Assembly: GCA_030647435.1 (NCBI GenBank)
Contig: JAUSJX010000048.1
Span: 79,378 to 143,377, forward strand
Reading direction: 5' to 3'
DNA length: 64,000 bases
Source: Candidatus Rokuibacteriota bacterium
GTDB lineage: Bacteria; Methylomirabilota; Methylomirabilia; Rokubacteriales; CSP1-6
Program-made: the position numbers and the translations under genes
Notes under the pieces: model-generated
What the model saw: only the letters and a program-made list of their open reading frames with translations
What the model was told of the DNA's origin: nothing
Databases searched by the model: none
In this document: positions 29,661 to 39,132 of the stretch, in pieces
How positions within the stretch are numbered: the stretch's first letter is position 1
How the letters are laid out: every line of letters begins with the position of its first letter

Positions 29661-29703
29661 CGATCGCTTGGCTCTTCCGTCTCCCAGGGCGATACTCGAA
29701 GCC

Positions 29704-30825
29704 ATGACCGAATCCAGGCCGGACGAGGGCGAGGCCCGCTCCTACCATCGCTGGCAGTTCAGGCTGGGCGCGCTCGGCCTGGTCTTCACCGCGGGGTATC
29801 TCCTGGCGCTCCTCGTCACGGGAGCGGCCGCGCATCTCCGGGATCTGCTCGCCGCACGGACGCTCAACTGGTGGCAGGTCGTGCCGTCGGCCGTACTGAT
29901 CCTGGGCGCGGGTCAGCAGCTCCTGACGCTCCCGGTCTCGTGGCTCGGCGGATTCTGGCTGCCGCGACGCTATGGGCTGAGCCACCAACAGCTCGTCTCA
30001 TGGCTGTGGGACAGGGCCAAGGGCGGTCTCATCGGAGTCGTGCTTGCCACGGCGGGGTCCCTCGTCGTGTACGGGCTGCTCCGCTCGACGCCGTGGTGGT
30101 GGCTCTGGGCGGCGGCCGCCTTCTTCGCCGGCCACGCGCTGCTGGCCTTCGTGACACCCATCTGGCTCCTGCCCCTCTTCTACCGGCTGACACCGCTCGC
30201 CGACGGCGATCTCCGGTCGCGGCTCCTTCGGCTGGCGGAGCGCGCCCGCGTGCCCGCCGTCGGCGTGTGGATCGCCGACCAGTCCCGCTGGAGCCGCACC
30301 GCCAATGCCGCCGTGACAGGCCTCGGCAGGACCCGGCGCATCCTTCTCTTCGACACGCTCGTGAGCCGCTTCGAGCCGGAGGAGGTCGAGGCGGTGCTTG
30401 CCCACGAGCTCGGGCACCACGTCGCGGGCGATGCCTGGCGCGGGCTCGCCGTTCAGGGCGCGGTCACGCTGGCCGCGTTCTGGGTCGCCGATCGCGCGCT
30501 CGCCGCGGGGGCGGGAGCGCTCGGGCTCTCGGGGCCGGCCGACATCGCGGGGCTCCCGCTCCTCGGCCTCGTGACGATGGCCGTCAGCCTGATCGCGCTC
30601 CCTGTCATCAACGGGTGGTCCCGGCGGGTCGAGACGCGGGCCGACGACTTCGCTCTCAGGCTGTCTCAAAACCCCGCGGCATTCATCGGGGCCATGGAGC
30701 GGCTGGCCGACCTCAATCTTGCGGAGCGCGACCCACATTTTTTGAAGGAGCTGGTCTTGTATTCCCACCCTTCCGTGGGCCGACGCATAGCCCGCGCCAG
30801 AAATCGAGCGTGGTCAGAAGGCTGA
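29704..30825 (+). CDS. M48 family membrane metalloprotease (Ste24/CAAX protease-like)
   Basis: 373-residue integral membrane protease. The zinc motif is AVLAHELGHHVAGD near residue 230, and the third ligand is probably the glutamate in RVETRADDFALRL near 315. Five to seven hydrophobic segments are present, including LGALGLVFTAGYLLALLV near residue 23 and WLWAAAAFFAGHALLAFV near 135. The ARVPAVGVWIADQSRWSRTANA segment is the conserved Ste24-type pre-motif strand. Such enzymes degrade or process membrane-associated proteins. ATG 29704 is used because the upstream open frame is not protein-like. Monocistronic. Confidence 0.9.
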   Translation: MTESRPDEGEARSYHRWQFRLGALGLVFTAGYLLALLVTGAAAHLRDLLAARTLNWWQVVPSAVLILGAGQQLLTLPVSWLGGFWLPRRYGLSHQQLVSWLWDRAKGGLIGVVLATAGSLVVYGLLRSTPWWWLWAAAAFFAGHALLAFVTPIWLLPLFYRLTPLADGDLRSRLLRLAERARVPAVGVWIADQSRWSRTANAAVTGLGRTRRILLFDTLVSRFEPEEVEAVLAHELGHHVAGDAWRGLAVQGAVTLAAFWVADRALAAGAGALGLSGPADIAGLPLLGLVTMAVSLIALPVINGWSRRVETRADDFALRLSQNPAAFIGAMERLADLNLAERDPHFLKELVLYSHPSVGRRIARARNRAWSEG

Positions 30826-30949
30826 CACTGTTCGATTTCTTGCGCTGACACATTGGTGGAGCGCCTGCGCCGGCCCGCCAACGTCCGCTGGGCACAGCCC
30901 GAAGCTCCCCCTAGCCTAGTGGCACCGGACTTGCTACCCTTGGGTCCTC

Positions 30950-32245
30950 ATGCGCAACCACGAGCCCACGTCCCTGATCCGGCATCTCCAGGTCCTCCGC
31001 GCGGTCTCCGAAGCCGTGAGCCGGTCCCTCGACCTCAACGAGGTCGTGCAGCGCTCACTGGCGGCCCTCACCCATGTGACGGGACACGAGATCGCGAGCC
31101 TTCATCTGATCTCCGCCGACGGGAACAACATGCTGCTCCGTGGAGACCGTGGGCTCAGCGATGAGCTGCGCCGCGTCAACCTCGAGCTGCCTTTGGGCGA
31201 AGGTTTGATCGGCCGGGTGGCGCTGTCGGGGACCGCTCGGCGGGTGGACGACGCGAGCCTGGAAGAGGATCTGCTGCCGGCCGCCCGCGCGGCGGTCAGC
31301 TCCGACGGTATCCGCGGCTTCGTCTGCGTGCCGATCCGGGCCCGCCACCGCATCCTGGGCACCCTCTCGCTTGGCCGCCAGACGGAGGACCGCTTCACCG
31401 ACGAAGAAGTCGCGCTGCTCGAGTGCGTCGCCGACCAGATCGGTCTCGCGATCGACAACGCGCGGCTCTATGGCGAGATCAACCGCCAGCTCGACGACCT
31501 GCGCCGCGCCCAGGTCGAGGTGGTCAAGGCGGAGCGGCTGGCCGCCGTCAACGGCCTGGCGGCCGGCGTGGCGCACGAGATCAACAACCCGCTGACCATC
31601 ATCATGGCCCAGCTGCACCTGCTGGCCCAGGGCGACCTGGACCCGCAGATCGAGGAGGCGATGGGAGTCATCGACGCCGCCGCCAAGCGCGCCGCCTCCA
31701 TCGTGCGCGACTTGATCCTCTTCGCCGAGCACCGCCCGCCGCGGCGCTCGCGCTGCCAGGTGGGGGAGCAGGTCCGGGAAGTGGTGACCTTCGAGGAGGC
31801 GCGGCTCGAGGCCGAGGGCATCACAGTGCGCGTGCACCTCGAGCCGGTGCCCGACATCTGGGCCGACCACAACCACCTCCAGGAGGTCCTGCTGCACGTG
31901 CTCCAGAACGCCCAGCATGCCGTGCGCGAGGCGCACACCGGCGGGGTCCTCTCGATCAGCGTCAAGCCGACGGCGACGGGCGTGCGCATCGAGGTAAAGG
32001 ACGATGGACCCGGCATCCCACCGGAGCACCTGCCCCGCATCTTCAACCCGTTCTTCACCACCAAGCAGCCGGGGGACGGGCGCGGCCTCGGCCTGTCCGT
32101 GGCGCACAGCATCGTCACCGAGCACGGCGGCCGCATCTGGGCCGAGAACATCCCGGAGGGCGGCGCGGTCTTCACCATCGACCTGCCGATCGGCGAGCCC
32201 GAGCCGGCCCGCGAGCCTCTTCGATTCGAATCCCGCCGCCTCTAG
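30950..32245 (+). CDS. GAF-domain sensor histidine kinase
   Basis: 431-residue cytoplasmic kinase. A GAF sensor domain spans about residues 20-175 (NEVVQRSLAALTHVTG to ECVADQIGLAIDNARLY), and a short coiled coil (QLDDLRRAQVEVVKAERLAAV) follows. The HisKA domain has the phospho-acceptor His209 in AAGVAHEINNPLTII. The HATPase domain has the N box VLLHVLQNAQHAV, the G1 box VKDDGPGIP, and FFTTKQPGDGRGLGLSVA. No membrane segment is present. Its 3' 240 bp is duplicated at 37623-37862. The likely partners are the response regulators encoded convergently downstream. Confidence 0.92.
   Translation: MRNHEPTSLIRHLQVLRAVSEAVSRSLDLNEVVQRSLAALTHVTGHEIASLHLISADGNNMLLRGDRGLSDELRRVNLELPLGEGLIGRVALSGTARRVDDASLEEDLLPAARAAVSSDGIRGFVCVPIRARHRILGTLSLGRQTEDRFTDEEVALLECVADQIGLAIDNARLYGEINRQLDDLRRAQVEVVKAERLAAVNGLAAGVAHEINNPLTIIMAQLHLLAQGDLDPQIEEAMGVIDAAAKRAASIVRDLILFAEHRPPRRSRCQVGEQVREVVTFEEARLEAEGITVRVHLEPVPDIWADHNHLQEVLLHVLQNAQHAVREAHTGGVLSISVKPTATGVRIEVKDDGPGIPPEHLPRIFNPFFTTKQPGDGRGLGLSVAHSIVTEHGGRIWAENIPEGGAVFTIDLPIGEPEPAREPLRFESRRL
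32006..32245 (+). repeat. Direct repeat, copy 1 (kinase HATPase C-terminus)
   Basis: The last ~240 bp of the GAF kinase, from the G1 box to the stop codon, recurs in the same orientation at 37623-37862 with about eight differences and no gaps. The two copies flank the 5.4-kb segment that holds two response regulators and the multi-GAF hybrid kinase. Confidence 0.95.
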
Positions 32246-32287
32246 CTGCAGTCGTTTCTCCGGTTCGCCGGCCCGGCGAGGTCGCGG

Positions 32288-32692
32288 CTAGGGCCGGCCC
32301 CCCTCACCTCCCGGCCGCGCAAAGGGCGATCGGTAGCCGAGTATCTCGCGCACTTTGTGAGCCAGACCCGCCAGGGTGAAAGGTTTCGTGATCAGCGGAT
32401 CTCCGGAGATCACCCCGTAGTCAGCGAGGAGCTCGCTTGTAAAGCCGGACATGAAGAGCACCTTCGTCTCGCGCCGGATCGAGCGCAGCCGGTCCGTGAG
32501 CTCCCGCCCGTTCATCCCGGGCATCACGACATCGGTCAGCAGCAGATGAATGGGTCCAGCGTATCCCTCGGCGATTCGCAGCGCGTCTTCTCCGCCCGGC
32601 GCCTCGAGGACATGGTAGCCTTCTCCCGCAAGGATATCCCTCGCCAGGGCGAGCACCTGCTGGTCGTCATCCACCACGAGGATGGTTTCCAT
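32288..32692 (-). CDS. Response regulator receiver protein
   Basis: 134-residue stand-alone receiver domain. Acidic residues lie in ILVVDDDQQ, the phospho-acceptor is Asp54 in LLLTDVVMPGMNG, the conserved Thr/Ser-Gly-Phe is MSGFTSE, and the invariant lysine is in PLITKPFTLAGL. No output domain is present, so it acts by protein-protein contact or as a phosphate relay. It starts three bases after the stop of the multi-GAF kinase, so it is co-transcribed with it. Confidence 0.93.
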   Translation of the reverse strand: METILVVDDDQQVLALARDILAGEGYHVLEAPGGEDALRIAEGYAGPIHLLLTDVVMPGMNGRELTDRLRSIRRETKVLFMSGFTSELLADYGVISGDPLITKPFTLAGLAHKVREILGYRSPFARPGGEGGRP

Positions 32693-32695
32693 GAC

Positions 32696-35600
32696 CTACC
32701 CGTGCACGTTCCCGCGGGTCGGTCGCGGGTCAGGCGCGTCCAGGACGTCCCGCACCTTCCGGGCGAGCGTGTCCGGCGTAAAGGGCTTCTGGAGAAAGGC
32801 GGTCCCCAAATCCAGGACGCCGTGACGGACCACCGCGTCGTCTGTGTAGCCTGACATGTACAGCACCTTCATCTCCGGTCGCAGCGGCGCCAACCGTTCG
32901 GCGAGCTCCCGGCCGCTCATCTGCGGCATGACGGCATCCGTCACCATGAGCTGGATCGGGCCGGCATGCCGCTCGCAGGTGAGCAGCGCCTCCCCGCCGT
33001 GCTGCGTGTCCAACACCGTGTAACCGTCGGCCCGAAGGATGTCCCGCGCCAGCTCTCGGACTCCCTCCTCATCTTCCACAAGGAGGATCGTTTCCGTCCC
33101 GTGGGGTACCTGGGCGAGCGCTGCCTTCGGCCTCGCCGGCGCGGAAGCCTCATCAACCCGCGGCAGATAGATTCTGAACGTCGTCCCCCGCCCCGGCTCC
33201 GTGTCGACCTCGATGTAGCCCTCGCTCTGCTTGACGATCCCGTAGACGGTGGCCAGCCCGAGCCCTGTCCCTTTGCCCGGTCCTTTGGTCGTGAAGAAGG
33301 GCTCGAAGATGTGAGCCTGAACCTCCGAGGGCATCCCGACCCCGGTGTCGCCCACGGCCAGCATCATGTGTGGGCCCGGGCTGGCCCCGGGGTGTCGCCG
33401 CACATACGCGGCGTCCAGGTCGACACGGGTGGTCTCAATGCTGAGCCGGCCGCCCTGGGGCATGGCGTCCCGGGCGTTCACGACCAAGTTCATTATGACC
33501 TGCTCGATTTGGCTCGGGTCGGCTCGCACGTGTCCCAGCGCCGGGTCCAGCGTCGTGACCAGGCTGATGTCTTCGCCGATCAGCCGCCCAAGCATCTGCT
33601 CCAGGTTGGCAATAACCCCATTGAGGTCGAGCGAGGTCGGCTGGAGGACCTGCTTACGACTGAACGCCAGGAGCTGGCGCGTCAGGTCGGCGGCCCGGCC
33701 CGCGGTCTTCTGGATCAGCTCGCTCCCCTGGCGGAGGGGATCTCCGGGCTTCAGGGAACCCAGCAGCAGCTCGGTGCGACCCATGATCACCGTGAGCAGA
33801 TTGTTGAAGTCGTGAGCGATGCCGCCAGCGAGCTGCCCCACGGCTTCCATTTTTTGGGCCTGCGTCAGCTGCCCCTGCGTCTGGGCGAGCTCTTCGTAGG
33901 CCCGGCGGGTCTCCTGTAGTAGCCGGCTATTCTCCAGCGCGACGGCTGCCTGGGAGGCGAACGCCGTCGCCGCGGTCAGGTCCTCCGGGGAAAACCCTCC
34001 GACCTGCCGGGTCTGGATGCTCAGGACCCCGACCACGCGCGCTCCAACCTTGACGGGCACCCCGAGATACGCCCGGAAGCCGAGGCGGCGCCACGCCTCC
34101 CGGTGCGCCGGGAGCAGCCGGGGATCGTTCACCTGATCCGACACCATGAGGGGCTCACCCGTGACGGCCACGATCCCGCTCAGGCTCTCGCCGACCTTCA
34201 AGCGCGGGCTCAGTAGGGCCTTGTTCCACTGACCCCACGTCCCCACGACCACGAGATCATCGCCCTCCAGGAGCCGGAACCCGGCCGAATCCGTGCCGAG
34301 TAAGGCGCCGCACGCCTCGGCAATGCGTCCGAGCAGCGAGTCCAGGGGCTGCATCCTGGACAGCTCGCAGCTCAGCGCAAGCAGAGTCTCAAGCCGACTC
34401 TGGCGAGCCCGCAGCTCCTGGAGGAGCTTGGCATGTTCGATGGCGATGGCCGCCTGGTTCCCAAATGACGTGAGACTCTGGAGCTCGGCCGTGCTGAAGC
34501 GATGATGGTGACGGGTCAGGAGCGAGAGCACCCCGACCAGTCGGTCCCGCACCGGGAGGGGGATGCAGAGGAGAGACACGTAGCCCTCCTCTCGCATCCA
34601 CTCGGCGTTGACCGTCCGAGAATCTGTCAGTACGTCTTCCACGACGAGCGTCTCTCGGGTGCGCGCGACGTACCCGGTCAGCCCTTCACCAACCGCAAAC
34701 TCCGTCTTCCGCCCCGAGCCAGGCGCCCCCTGGGTCCCCGCCTCGGACCGAAGGACGAGGCGATCCCCCTCCAGGACCCAGATCCGCGATGCGGCACCGG
34801 GCAGGAGATCCGTCGCCGCTCCCGCCACACGTTCCAGCACCTCCGGGAGCTCCAGTGAAGCCGTGACGACCTGCGCCAGCCGGGCGAGGTCCTCCGCGTG
34901 ACGCTGCCGCCGCGTCGCCTCCGCATAGAGTCGGGCGTTCTCCAGCGCGACCGCGGCCTGGTCCGCAAACGTCTGGACAAGTTGGATCTCTTCGGCAGTG
35001 AAGGCCCGCCCGGCGCGGTCCCTCACCGAGAGGGCGCCACGCACCCCGTCCTGCACGAGCAGGGGTACGGCAAGGACGGCTCGGTAGGGCCCCCGCTCGA
35101 TTCGAGCCCGTACCTCCGGCGGCAAGACAATGCGCGGATCGGTCAAGATATCGGCCGTCGCCACGGGCTGCCGGTCCCGTAGGGCCAGGGCCGCCAGGCC
35201 GGTCCCCTGGGGGAACACCATGTTCGGCCCGAACGTGGGTCCGTCGTCACCTGACACGGCCACCGCCACCAGGTCGCCCGACTCTGGCTCCACCCGGAAG
35301 AGGGCGGAGTACTGGACGCCGACCAAGCTCCGCAGGCTGTCGGCAATCCATTGACCGCACTGTTCGGGGTCGAGCGATCGGGCGATGCGCCGACCGGTCT
35401 CCGCCAGGCTCTCTGCGACCCGCCGGCGACGCTCGCTCTCCTCGAAGAGACGCGCATTGGTGAGGGCGACCGCCGCTTGGCCGGCCAGCAGCGCCATGAG
35501 CTCTTTCTCTTCGGGTGAGAAGACGCGAGGGCTTGTGTAGAGAAGGGACAGCACCCCCGCCCCCTGACCGCTGGTCATCAGCGGGATGACCGCGCAGCCG

Positions 35601-36826
35601 TGGAGCCCCAGCGTCACGCTAAGGCGTCGGTTGAGAAAGCGCGGGTCCTCCTGGGCGTCTCTCACGTATTCGGCTCGGCCCGACTCGAAGACGCAGCCCG
35701 CCACACCCTTCCCGTAGGGGATAGCTTCGAATTCGACCAACGGCTCCTCTCCCGGAGCCAGACCAGAGGTGGCCTGCGGCCGGAGGACCCCTTCGGTCGG
35801 ATCGTCGACACACACCTGCGCGACCCGGGCGCCCAGAAGGACGGTCGCGGCCTTCGTGATCTCCTGGAACACGTGCCGCACGTCCCGGGCCGAGAGGATG
35901 AGATCGCTCAGGGCGCTCAGCGCAGTCAGCTTCTCGGCCCGCTCCTCGAGGCGCGTGTAGAGACGGGTGTTCTCGATCGCGAGGGAGACCTGACCGGCCA
36001 GCGTGGTCGCCAGCCGCGTCTGCTCCGGGGTGAAGGGACGGGCGGCGCGCCAATAGTCGAGGAGGCAGGCCCCGACGACTTGGTCCTTGCGGAAGATCGG
36101 CAGGACCAGGAGGGATCCGATCTCGAACAGGGTCGCCCAGCCCGCCGGCAGCAGGGGACTGGTGGTGGGATCATCGATCTCGATCGGGCCTCGCCGTTCC
36201 ATGATCTCGTCGAAGAACGGGAGGTCTTCGAGCCTCAGCGAGCCGAGATCCTTGAAGGCGGTCCACATCCGCTCGTTCGACTGGCCCGTCGCGAACTGCG
36301 ACGTGACGGGCAGGATCACTCCCGTCGTCTCATCCAGGAGAAGGAACGCGCACCGGTCGACACCACAAGCCTCGGCGAGCTTTCGAGTGGCAATCGCCAC
36401 CTGCTCTTTCGGGTCGGCGACAGACTCAAAAACTGTCGCCATGTCGAGTTGTAGCCTGAGTTGACGGGCCGCCTTGACTTGGCCCTGGAGGAGCGTCCAG
36501 AAGAACCGGAGGCTCCCGGCCCCAATCACCTCGACTGCTGGTGGCCTCGCCTGGAGAAGCTCCTCGAGGATGGCGCGTTGCCCCGTCACCTCGAGCACGA
36601 CGTCTACGGCATGGGCGAAGACGTTCAGGTGGTGAGCGGCCGTCGGGATGCCGAGCACCCGGGCACGCTCGAGCGCCGGGGCATCCTGTCGAGGATCTAC
36701 CACGACGACCACTCGGCCCTCCGGCCAATCCAGGAGGAGATCCAGCAGGGCGGCCCCTCCCCGTCCCCCGCCGACCAGGCCGACCCTCAGGCCCCCGGCA
36801 GACTGCCCCGAAGCGATAGTCACCAC
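32696..36826 (-). CDS. Multi-GAF hybrid histidine kinase with N-terminal Rossmann-like domain
   Basis: 1376-residue cytoplasmic sensor kinase. Residues ~12-115 look like a nucleotide-binding Rossmann domain: RVGLVGGGRGGAALLDLLL, then VVVVVDPRQDAPALERA and DVVLEVTGQRAILEELL. Five GAF domains follow at about 125-295, 305-465, 480-645, 655-815 and 830-990, each ending in a QAAVALENARLY-like helix. Next is a coiled coil, HisKA with GGIAHDFNNLLTVIMGRTE near 1020, and HATPase with NLVVNARDAMPQGG, GDTGVGMP and KGPGKGTGLGLATVYG. The C-terminus is a receiver domain (ILLVEDEEGV, MVTDAVMPQMSG, LQKPFTPD). The start is one of two adjacent GTGs. It lies between two response-regulator genes in one operon. 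Confidence 0.9.
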   Translation of the reverse strand: MVTIASGQSAGGLRVGLVGGGRGGAALLDLLLDWPEGRVVVVVDPRQDAPALERARVLGIPTAAHHLNVFAHAVDVVLEVTGQRAILEELLQARPPAVEVIGAGSLRFFWTLLQGQVKAARQLRLQLDMATVFESVADPKEQVAIATRKLAEACGVDRCAFLLLDETTGVILPVTSQFATGQSNERMWTAFKDLGSLRLEDLPFFDEIMERRGPIEIDDPTTSPLLPAGWATLFEIGSLLVLPIFRKDQVVGACLLDYWRAARPFTPEQTRLATTLAGQVSLAIENTRLYTRLEERAEKLTALSALSDLILSARDVRHVFQEITKAATVLLGARVAQVCVDDPTEGVLRPQATSGLAPGEEPLVEFEAIPYGKGVAGCVFESGRAEYVRDAQEDPRFLNRRLSVTLGLHGCAVIPLMTSGQGAGVLSLLYTSPRVFSPEEKELMALLAGQAAVALTNARLFEESERRRRVAESLAETGRRIARSLDPEQCGQWIADSLRSLVGVQYSALFRVEPESGDLVAVAVSGDDGPTFGPNMVFPQGTGLAALALRDRQPVATADILTDPRIVLPPEVRARIERGPYRAVLAVPLLVQDGVRGALSVRDRAGRAFTAEEIQLVQTFADQAAVALENARLYAEATRRQRHAEDLARLAQVVTASLELPEVLERVAGAATDLLPGAASRIWVLEGDRLVLRSEAGTQGAPGSGRKTEFAVGEGLTGYVARTRETLVVEDVLTDSRTVNAEWMREEGYVSLLCIPLPVRDRLVGVLSLLTRHHHRFSTAELQSLTSFGNQAAIAIEHAKLLQELRARQSRLETLLALSCELSRMQPLDSLLGRIAEACGALLGTDSAGFRLLEGDDLVVVGTWGQWNKALLSPRLKVGESLSGIVAVTGEPLMVSDQVNDPRLLPAHREAWRRLGFRAYLGVPVKVGARVVGVLSIQTRQVGGFSPEDLTAATAFASQAAVALENSRLLQETRRAYEELAQTQGQLTQAQKMEAVGQLAGGIAHDFNNLLTVIMGRTELLLGSLKPGDPLRQGSELIQKTAGRAADLTRQLLAFSRKQVLQPTSLDLNGVIANLEQMLGRLIGEDISLVTTLDPALGHVRADPSQIEQVIMNLVVNARDAMPQGGRLSIETTRVDLDAAYVRRHPGASPGPHMMLAVGDTGVGMPSEVQAHIFEPFFTTKGPGKGTGLGLATVYGIVKQSEGYIEVDTEPGRGTTFRIYLPRVDEASAPARPKAALAQVPHGTETILLVEDEEGVRELARDILRADGYTVLDTQHGGEALLTCERHAGPIQLMVTDAVMPQMSGRELAERLAPLRPEMKVLYMSGYTDDAVVRHGVLDLGTAFLQKPFTPDTLARKVRDVLDAPDPRPTRGNVHG

Positions 36827-36892
36827 TGCCGGTCCCCTACGCGGGCCGCTCCGGCAGTGGTCGGCGCGAAACGGTCCTGCGGAAAAGAGTCA

Positions 36893-37282
36893 TCATCGCT
36901 CGCGGAGAGCTCGCTGGACGAGTCGCTGGAGGTCTTCGAGGCGGAAAGGCTTGCTGAGCACCGGAGCATGGGTCGCCTCAAGAAAGCTCGCGTACTCCAG
37001 CGGCTCCGTTGTCCCGCTCACGAATACGAGCCGGCCCAGTAATGTCGGTTGTCCTCTCTCGAGCTCGCGATAGAGACCCACGCCGTCGAGCTCCGGCATC
37101 CGGAGATCACTCACGATGAGGTCGTACGAGCGGACGGCGATCTTCTCCAGCGCCTCACGGCCATTCCCGGCCATATCGACCTCGTGCCCCTCCATCGCCA
37201 GCACATCGGCCATGAGCCCAGCGACCAGGGGCTCGTCATCAACCACGAGAATCAGGGCGCGGCGGGTTTCAGCAGTGGACAT
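36893..37282 (-). CDS. Response regulator receiver protein
   Basis: 129-residue single receiver domain: ILVVDDEPLVAGLMADVL, phospho-acceptor Asp59 in LIVSDLRMPELDGVG, FVSGTTE, and PVLSKPFRLEDL with the invariant lysine. The ATG at 37282 was chosen because the fold starts eight residues later; the frame is open 51 codons upstream, but without domain sequence. It is the first gene of the three-gene regulator-kinase-regulator operon, 66 bp before the multi-GAF kinase. With no output domain, its target is another protein. Confidence 0.92.
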   Translation of the reverse strand: MSTAETRRALILVVDDEPLVAGLMADVLAMEGHEVDMAGNGREALEKIAVRSYDLIVSDLRMPELDGVGLYRELERGQPTLLGRLVFVSGTTEPLEYASFLEATHAPVLSKPFRLEDLQRLVQRALRER

Positions 37283-37622
37283 ATGATGGACAGGCAGTCG
37301 CCAGCCTCCTCTGAACAGGGAGACGCAAGCGGCGGGCCATTCTCGAGGAGTAGAAGAATCAGGTGCTTGCGGCGCTCTGCGCCCAGCCTCGTTCCCGAAA
37401 ACGGCCACTCGTGCCCACAAATCGGCAACCGACATGCGTCAGGCCCAAAGCCGCCGAGGGTAGGCGGGTGGGCGCAGCGGCTCTCCCCGACTTCAGCCGG
37501 AATTCCCGATATGGACCCATTTTCTATTCCTCCCTCTTACGCTGCTGAGTGAGCCGCGCGCCCTCCAACCAGGCATTTCGCCCATTCAGAATAGATGACA
37601 GGGGGGTTCTCGAGCTTCCGAC
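37283..37622. other. Intergenic region without recognisable gene
   Basis: About 340 bp upstream of the regulator-kinase operon. No reading frame has recognisable protein features, and composition is slightly less GC-rich than the genes. It should contain the minus-strand promoter of the operon, but no element could be fixed by eye. It ends abruptly at the duplicated kinase fragment. Confidence 0.4.
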
Positions 37623-37862
37623 GGGCCCGGCATCCCGCCGGAGCACCTGCCCCGCATCTTCAACCCGTTCTTCACCACCAAGCAGCCGGGCGACGGGCGC
37701 GGCCTCGGCCTGTCCGTGGCGCACAGCATCGTCACCGAGCACGACGGCCGCATCTGGGCCGAGAACATCCCGGAGGGCGGCGCGGTCTTCACCATCGACC
37801 TGCCGATCGGCGAGCCCGAGCCGGCCCGCGAGCCCCTCCGCTTCGAATCCCGCCGCCTCTAA
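37623..37862 (+). pseudogene. Duplicated C-terminal fragment of a GAF histidine kinase (direct repeat copy 2)
   Basis: A ~240-bp segment nearly identical to 32006-32245. It encodes, in one frame, the end of an HATPase domain (GIPPEHLPRIFNPFF, QPGDGRGLGLSVA, FTIDLPIGEPEPA, then a TAA stop), with no start codon, HisKA or sensor domain upstream. Most differences from copy 1 are silent or conservative, so the duplication is recent or has been gene-converted. It is a remnant of recombination, not a functional gene. Confidence 0.9.
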
Positions 37863-37962
37863 CAGCAGCCTGCTAGCCGGTCCCCCTCGACAAGACAGCG
37901 CCCGGGCGGTAGAGTGACAGCCCGTTGCCGCAGCGCGAACCCTCTCACCCCCGGAGGCCCGG

Positions 37963-39132
37963 ATGAGCACAGTCAAAGACGCCATCTCTCAGGCGGTGGA
38001 TCGCCTCGCTGACGAGCTGGAGACGCTGTCGAAGAAGATCCACGACAACCCGGAGCTCGCGTACCAGGAAGTCAAGGCCTGCGCCTGGCTCTCGGAGTTC
38101 CTCGGCAAGCAGGGCTTCAAGGTCGAGCAGGGCGTGGGCGGCGTGGAGACGGCCTTCCGCGCCACGATCGAGACCGGCGAGGGGCCGACCGTCGCGATCC
38201 TCTGCGAGTACAACGCGCTCCCCGGCATCGGGCACGCCTGCGGCCACAACATCATCGCGACCTCCGGCGCGGGCGCCGGCGCGGCGCTCGCGGCCGTCAA
38301 GGGCCAGCTGCCCAAGGGGCGCGTCCAGGTGATCGGGACTCCGGCGGAGGAGGGCGGCGGCGGCAAGATCAAGCTCATCAAGGCGGGCGTGTTCAAGGAC
38401 GTGGACGCCGCCATGATGATCCACGGCTTCGACCGCACGCTGTTGCACCAGGACCTGCTCGGCATCGCGCGCGCAACCTTGGAGTTCACCGGCAAGGCCT
38501 CGCACGCCTCGGCCGACCCGTGGGAGGGCGTCAACGCGCTGGACGCCTGCGTTCAGACGTACAACGCCGTCTCCATGCTGCGCCAGCAGGTGCGCCCCGA
38601 CTGCCGGATCCACGGCATCATCACGAGCGGTGGCGCGGCGGCCAACATCATCCCCGAGTACGCGTCGGCGGTTTTCTACGTCCGCGCTCCAAGCATCGAC
38701 ACGATGTGGGACCTCTATCGGCGAGTCATCGCCTGCGCCGAGGGGGCGGCCAAGGCTTCCGGCTGCGAGCTCCAGGTGACCCAGCACGACAGCGTCTACG
38801 AGCCGATGAAGTCGAGCCGCGTCCTCCTCGACCTCTTCAAGGCCAACATGACATCCGTCGGCCTCAAGGAGGGCGAGCCGATCCCCGACCGGAAGGGCTC
38901 CTCCGACGTCGGCAACGTCAGCCAGGTGCTGCCGACCATCCAGCCGATGATCGGCATCGCACCCGAGGGCATGGCCATCCACACGCGCGACTTCGCCGAC
39001 GCGGCCGTCAAGCCGCTGGCAAGACAGGGCATGGTCGCCGCCGCCAAAACCATGGCCATGACAACCTTCGATCTTCTCGCCGAGCCCGCGCGGATCACGG
39101 CCGCCAAGAAGGAATTCACCCATGGCAGCTGA
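37963..39132 (+). CDS. M20D family amidohydrolase/peptidase
   Basis: 389-residue M20D (AbgB/HipO-like) enzyme that hydrolyses N-acyl or p-aminobenzoyl amino acids. It opens with AVDRLADELETLSKKIHDNPELAYQE. The metal-site segments are CEYNALPGIGHACGHNIIA (His ligands), GTPAEEGGGG (catalytic Glu pair) and GFDRTLLHQD, with the C-terminal DVGNVSQVLPTIQP. The dimerisation domain is EFTGKASHASADPWEGVNAL. Its last 11 bp overlap the next gene, a close paralogue. Cytoplasmic, no signal peptide. Confidence 0.93.
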   Translation: MSTVKDAISQAVDRLADELETLSKKIHDNPELAYQEVKACAWLSEFLGKQGFKVEQGVGGVETAFRATIETGEGPTVAILCEYNALPGIGHACGHNIIATSGAGAGAALAAVKGQLPKGRVQVIGTPAEEGGGGKIKLIKAGVFKDVDAAMMIHGFDRTLLHQDLLGIARATLEFTGKASHASADPWEGVNALDACVQTYNAVSMLRQQVRPDCRIHGIITSGGAAANIIPEYASAVFYVRAPSIDTMWDLYRRVIACAEGAAKASGCELQVTQHDSVYEPMKSSRVLLDLFKANMTSVGLKEGEPIPDRKGSSDVGNVSQVLPTIQPMIGIAPEGMAIHTRDFADAAVKPLARQGMVAAAKTMAMTTFDLLAEPARITAAKKEFTHGS

